Positions 5,562 to 8,449 of a stretch of DNA of 8,449 nt are shown piece after piece. The stretch is taken from contig JAQCJA010000172.1 of assembly GCA_027593305.1 (NCBI GenBank), positions 1 to 8,449 of the forward strand, read 5' to 3'. The notes under the pieces were generated by a model. It searched no databases, had not been told where the DNA came from, and saw nothing but the letters and a program-made list of their open reading frames with translations. This DNA comes from a bacterium (lineage in GTDB: Bacteria > Latescibacterota > UBA2968 > UBA8231). The translations under genes were made by a program, and so were the position numbers. How positions within the stretch are numbered: the stretch's first letter is position 1; each line of letters starts with the position of its first letter.

Positions 5562-8111
5562 ATGACCGACACCTTTCGCACCCTCGACCTGACGCCAAGG
5601 CACAATGCGGGCCTGGCCAACATCGATATCGGTGACAGCCGCTGGTTGTGGCCGTACATGGGAGCAGACCCACAACGCACGGCGTTGTCCGCCATGCCTG
5701 CCGGCGACAGCCGCTTCTGGGGGGTGCCCTTCCGGCTCGGCGAGAAGGAGACGCCGCACTGGTATGTACAGGTTGCTGATGCCGGCCGTGATACCGACAA
5801 GTCGGTGACCATTGCTGTCGGCGACCGGGCCCGGCGGATTCTCTTTGCGCATGCATGTGCACCAGTGGACGGACACTGGGCCACCATGGAGGGCGCGAGC
5901 CTGCCCGTTGGCCGCTACCTCATCCGCTATGCGGATGGCACGGAGGTGGAGCAGCCCCTCCGGCGGCGTTGGGAGATCCACGACATCTCGACGCAATGGG
6001 GCCATCATCCGTTCCAGTGCCGTAACTGTCGCACCCATCACCCCATCGGCATCAACGATACCGTCCTTGGCTATGGACGCGGGCAGACGGGTGAGTACAA
6101 CGCCTGGTTCCGTGCCGATGGCAGCCCCGCAGGTGGACCCACCGAGATGGGACATGACCTGTCCGGTTGGTGGTTGTTCGACTTCAAGAACCCCCATGCC
6201 GAGATCGAGATCCGTGAAATCGTCGTCGAAGCGACATCGGTGATACCCATCGCTCTTGGGGCGGTGACGTTGTGTGATGAGGAGCAGGATCCCTTCATCT
6301 GGCCGTCCCGCAAGACCATTGCGGTAACCGTGGACGGGGCCACGGCGCCGCCGACGGTTGCTATGGAACGCGGGGTCATCGCCCGACAGGATGATCTGTT
6401 TGAGGTGGGGGAAGAGTATCTGACGACGAACGAGACCGGTTGGGGGGCGGGCGGGCAGACTGTGCGTCGCGGCGGCTATGTCGAAGTGCACGGATCCGCC
6501 CACGGCAGGCTGAAGGTCAGCGATGCAGGCATCGACACCCAGGCTGAGTTCGCCTGGGGGGACGTGCTCGCTGATGGCGAAGCGACGGATGGCCCGGTTC
6601 ACATCCAGGTCGTCGGCAACGAGGGCACCCAATGGGTGCACGTGCGCGTCGTTGACGAGGACTCGGGGGACAAAGTCGGGTGCCGCGTGCATTTCCGTTC
6701 CAAGGAGGGTGCCTACCTGGCGCCGCACGGGCATCAGGCGGATGTCAACATCGGCTGGTTTGAGGACATGGGCGGTGACTGCAAGACACACGGGACACCC
6801 TATGCCTATATCGACGGGACCTGTCAGATCGAGATGCCCGTGGGGACCAACTACGTCGAGGTTGTGCGCGGATTCGAGTACGATCCGACACGGCAGTTGA
6901 TCGACATCAAGCCGGGGCAGCGCCACCTGACGTTGAAGGCAAAGCGTGCCTTCGACATGAAGGCAAACGGCTACTACTCAGGCGATACACACGTGCACTT
7001 TCTGTCCTCCCAATCGAGTCTGCTCGAAGCCGAAGGGGAGGACCTGAACGTCGTCAATCTGCTGGCCAGCCAGTGGGGGCGCCTGTTCACCAGTTGGGAG
7101 GAGTTCACCGGTGGTGTGTCACCGACGTCGACGGAGAATCACATCGTCTACGTGAGCCAGGAGAATCGACAGCACGTGCTGGGCCACATCAGCCTGCTGG
7201 GCCTCAATGAACTGGTGGCGCCCATGTGCACCGGGGGCCCCAACGAAGACTGGATCGGCGGTGAAGTGCAGGTCATCATGGCGGACTGGGCCGAAGCCTG
7301 CAGGGCGCAGGGGGGGCTCGTCATCATGCCACACATGCCGGCGCCGGACTTCGAAAACGCCGCCAACATCGTCATGGGCCACGCCGACGCGGCCGAGATG
7401 TGCTGGATCTGGCAGGGAGAGCAGATTGGCCAGGGCGAAAGGGGTTACTACCGCTGGCTCAACATCGGCCAGAAGCTGCCCATCGTCGGCGGCACCGACA
7501 AAATGTCGAACGGTCGCATCCTCGGTGGCTCGCGCACCTATGCCAAGTTGCAGCAGGGGCGCGAGTTCACCTACGACAACTGGTGCCAGGCCGTGCGCGG
7601 GGGCAACACCTTTGCCAGCACGGGAGCGATGATCGATCTGCGCGTCGAGGGCGCCCAGATGGGGCAGGAAATCGCTCTGCCAGGCAACGGTGGTTCCGTC
7701 GAGGTAGAGATCACCGCCTGGAGCGTGTGGCCGTTGACGGGTGTGGAACTGATCGTCAACGGCGTGAGCCACGAACGTGAGATCATCGAGGAGGGGGAGC
7801 GCTCAATCACGCTGAAGACAAAGGTGAAGACGGAGAAGTCATGCTGGATTGCCGCCCGTTGCTGGGGGCCGTATGCCACGGATGCGGGGCCGGTCATGGC
7901 CCACTCCTCGCCCGTCTACATCGATGTTGGCCGCCGCTGCGCCTTTGAAGAGACGGACGGTGAATACCTGATGACACACATGGAGGGGGGCATCACCTGG
8001 GCGGAGAAGATTGGTGTGTTCAAGGATGACAAGGTCCGGCGGCGCCTGATCGGCCTGTTCCGGGAGGCACAACGGGAACTTGTGCGGCGCCTGGGGAACT
8101 ACGATGACTAA
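5562..8111 (+). CDS. CehA/McbA-family metallohydrolase (PHP-like domain) with a large N-terminal extension
   Basis: The 849-aa protein has no evident signal peptide and is probably cytoplasmic. Its second half is a PHP-fold metallohydrolase of the CehA/McbA family, named after carbaryl and related carbamate/ester hydrolases. Putative metal ligands are D475, H477 and H479 in SGDTHVHF, E534 and H542 in the SQENRQHVLGH segment, H591 in VIMPHMP and D646 in GGTDKMSNG; the usual Asp-x-His is Asp-x-Met (M648) here. A beta-sandwich-like tail with SVEVEITAW and VELIVNGV follows, as in the family. The first ~470 residues look like stacked beta-domains, with RFWGVPFRLG (51-60), a C153xxC156xxH159-H160 cluster, and a segment around 370-470 resembling a carboxypeptidase-regulatory-like fold (HVRVVDEDSGDKVGCRVHF). 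Substrate unknown; a natural ester, amide or glycoside-linked compound is a guess. The TAA stop lies next to a duplicated segment that separates it from the SDR gene. Confidence 0.85.
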   Translation: MTDTFRTLDLTPRHNAGLANIDIGDSRWLWPYMGADPQRTALSAMPAGDSRFWGVPFRLGEKETPHWYVQVADAGRDTDKSVTIAVGDRARRILFAHACAPVDGHWATMEGASLPVGRYLIRYADGTEVEQPLRRRWEIHDISTQWGHHPFQCRNCRTHHPIGINDTVLGYGRGQTGEYNAWFRADGSPAGGPTEMGHDLSGWWLFDFKNPHAEIEIREIVVEATSVIPIALGAVTLCDEEQDPFIWPSRKTIAVTVDGATAPPTVAMERGVIARQDDLFEVGEEYLTTNETGWGAGGQTVRRGGYVEVHGSAHGRLKVSDAGIDTQAEFAWGDVLADGEATDGPVHIQVVGNEGTQWVHVRVVDEDSGDKVGCRVHFRSKEGAYLAPHGHQADVNIGWFEDMGGDCKTHGTPYAYIDGTCQIEMPVGTNYVEVVRGFEYDPTRQLIDIKPGQRHLTLKAKRAFDMKANGYYSGDTHVHFLSSQSSLLEAEGEDLNVVNLLASQWGRLFTSWEEFTGGVSPTSTENHIVYVSQENRQHVLGHISLLGLNELVAPMCTGGPNEDWIGGEVQVIMADWAEACRAQGGLVIMPHMPAPDFENAANIVMGHADAAEMCWIWQGEQIGQGERGYYRWLNIGQKLPIVGGTDKMSNGRILGGSRTYAKLQQGREFTYDNWCQAVRGGNTFASTGAMIDLRVEGAQMGQEIALPGNGGSVEVEITAWSVWPLTGVELIVNGVSHEREIIEEGERSITLKTKVKTEKSCWIAARCWGPYATDAGPVMAHSSPVYIDVGRRCAFEETDGEYLMTHMEGGITWAEKIGVFKDDKVRRRLIGLFREAQRELVRRLGNYDD
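8087..8108 (+). repeat. 22-bp direct repeat, copy 1 (encodes the hydrolase C-terminus)
   Basis: This 22-bp segment, starting GCGCCTGGGG and ending CGATGAC, is identical to 8188-8209. It encodes RLGNYDD at the end of the metallohydrolase, immediately before its TAA. Similarity extends imperfectly upstream through ACTTGT (8078-8083 and 8178-8183). Confidence 0.95.
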
Positions 8112-8208
8112 GGGTGAATTCAGCGCCGCACCGTACCGATTCGGCGAAGGGCTGCCGAATCGGCGCGCCGGGTCGACACTTGTTGCCGCGCCTGGGGAAC
8201 TACGATGA
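8104..8208 (+). other. Micro-ORF between hydrolase and SDR (34 aa, doubtful)
   Basis: An ATG at 8104, inside repeat copy 1, opens a 34-codon frame ending at TGA 8206-8208, which overlaps the SDR start by 4 bp (ATGA). The GGGGA Shine-Dalgarno of the repeat precedes it. The peptide, beginning MTKGEFSAAP, matches nothing I recognise. It probably arose by duplication of the SDR start site rather than by selection; at most it could couple translation from the hydrolase to the SDR. Confidence 0.2.
8136..8163. repeat. Inverted repeat / hairpin (10-bp stem, 8-nt loop)
   Basis: CCGATTCGGC (8136-8145) and GCCGAATCGG (8154-8163) are perfect reverse complements around an 8-nt loop. No T-run follows, so it is not a standard intrinsic terminator. 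It lies between the two 22-bp repeats, next to a GGCGCGCC palindrome (8162-8169), consistent with a small REP- or MITE-like insertion or an mRNA-stabilising or attenuating stem. Confidence 0.8.
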
Positions 8209-8209
8209 C
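8188..8209 (+). repeat. 22-bp direct repeat, copy 2 (contains SDR RBS and start codon)
   Basis: This is the identical second copy of 8087-8108, offset by 101 bp. It supplies GGGGA (8194-8197 plus A8198) and ATG 8205 for the SDR gene. Reading the hydrolase frame through this copy gives RLGNYDDV and then TGA at 8213-8215, which suggests the original hydrolase end. Confidence 0.95.
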
Positions 8210-8449
8210 GTATGATCTGAAGGGCAAGGTGGCGCTGGTTACCGGTGCTGCTGGGGAGCGAGGTATCGGTCGGGCGATTGCGCTGCGGCTGGCGCAGGAT
8301 GGGGCTGATGTTGTTGTCAACGACATCAGTGACGCTCCGCGCGGGGACTGGGGAGGGCTGCCTGCGGTGGTGGCCGAGATCGAGGCCATGGGTCGCAGCT
8401 CCCTGGGCGTTGCCGGTAGCATCTCGGTCGCAGTCGATGTGCAACGGCT
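8205..8449 (+). CDS. Short-chain dehydrogenase/reductase (N-terminal fragment)
   Basis: Eighty-one complete codons are visible from ATG 8205 before the window ends. The N-terminus MTYDLKGKVALVTGAAGERGIGRAIA (longer motif positions: beta-1 strand at residues 8-12, TG at 13-14, GIG at 20-22) is the classical SDR nucleotide-binding turn, with two extra residues between TG and GIG. N39-D40 after the second strand point to NAD(H) preference. SDRs oxidise or reduce hydroxyls and ketones on many substrates; the catalytic S-Y-K residues lie beyond the edge, so the reaction cannot be named. The RBS GGGGA, 6 nt upstream, lies inside repeat copy 2. A functional link with the upstream hydrolase, one cleaving and one oxidising a common compound, is likely from co-orientation and the inferred ancestral overlap, but the substrate is unknown. 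Confidence 0.88.
   Translation, partial: MTYDLKGKVALVTGAAGERGIGRAIALRLAQDGADVVVNDISDAPRGDWGGLPAVVAEIEAMGRSSLGVAGSISVAVDVQR

Noticed and set aside
5508..6926. Minus-strand open frame (472 codons) opposite the metallohydrolase
   Set aside because: It lies antisense to a well-supported CehA/McbA gene, has no recognisable motif and no Shine-Dalgarno; typical high-GC shadow frame.
8136..8163. Hairpin as a Rho-independent terminator of the hydrolase gene
   Set aside because: No T-tract follows on either side, and the SDR begins 41 bp later in the same direction; listed as an inverted repeat instead.

Overview
This is a GC-rich, gene-dense window, probably from an uncultivated bacterium. The bacterial signs are Shine-Dalgarno motifs, an HDOD protein, a DUF3392 membrane protein and overlapping stop/start junctions. 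DUF3392 is, as I recall, mostly a family of marine Gammaproteobacteria, so a Pseudomonadota-like host is possible, but this rests on one gene. The window contains eight protein genes (two cut by its edges), one very doubtful micro-ORF and almost no free intergenic space. I see no rRNA, tRNA, CRISPR array, transposase or phage gene.

Region 1 (1-3728, plus strand) is a tight five-gene run: the C-terminus of a GHMP-family pantoate kinase, an archaeal-type 4-phosphopantoate--beta-alanine ligase, a D-2-hydroxyacid dehydrogenase, an HpcH/HpaI-family aldolase and a threonine/serine dehydratase-like PLP enzyme. The junctions are a 4-bp overlap, 0 bp, 7 bp and a 4-bp overlap, so the genes are almost certainly co-transcribed and translationally coupled. 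The first two enzymes form the archaeal route from pantoate to 4'-phosphopantothenate (CoA synthesis), which is unusual in a genome that otherwise looks bacterial. A speculative reading is that the aldolase and dehydrogenase make ketopantoate and R-pantoate for this route, replacing PanB and PanE. A separate hydroxy-acid catabolic module is the main alternative.

Region 2 (3735-5081, minus strand) is a convergent HDOD-domain signalling protein, separated from the dehydratase by only 6 bp. A 110-bp divergent spacer (5082-5191) has a plausible promoter for it and a short dyad.

Region 3 (5192-8449, plus strand) holds a 117-aa DUF3392-like membrane protein, a large (849 aa) CehA/McbA-type PHP-fold metallohydrolase and the start of a short-chain dehydrogenase. 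Between the last two lies a small insertion-like segment: a 10-bp-stem hairpin bracketed by an exact 22-bp direct repeat. The first copy encodes the hydrolase C-terminus and the second provides the SDR start site. Reading the hydrolase frame through the second copy meets a stop two codons later, which suggests that the two genes originally overlapped and were later pushed apart by about 101 bp.
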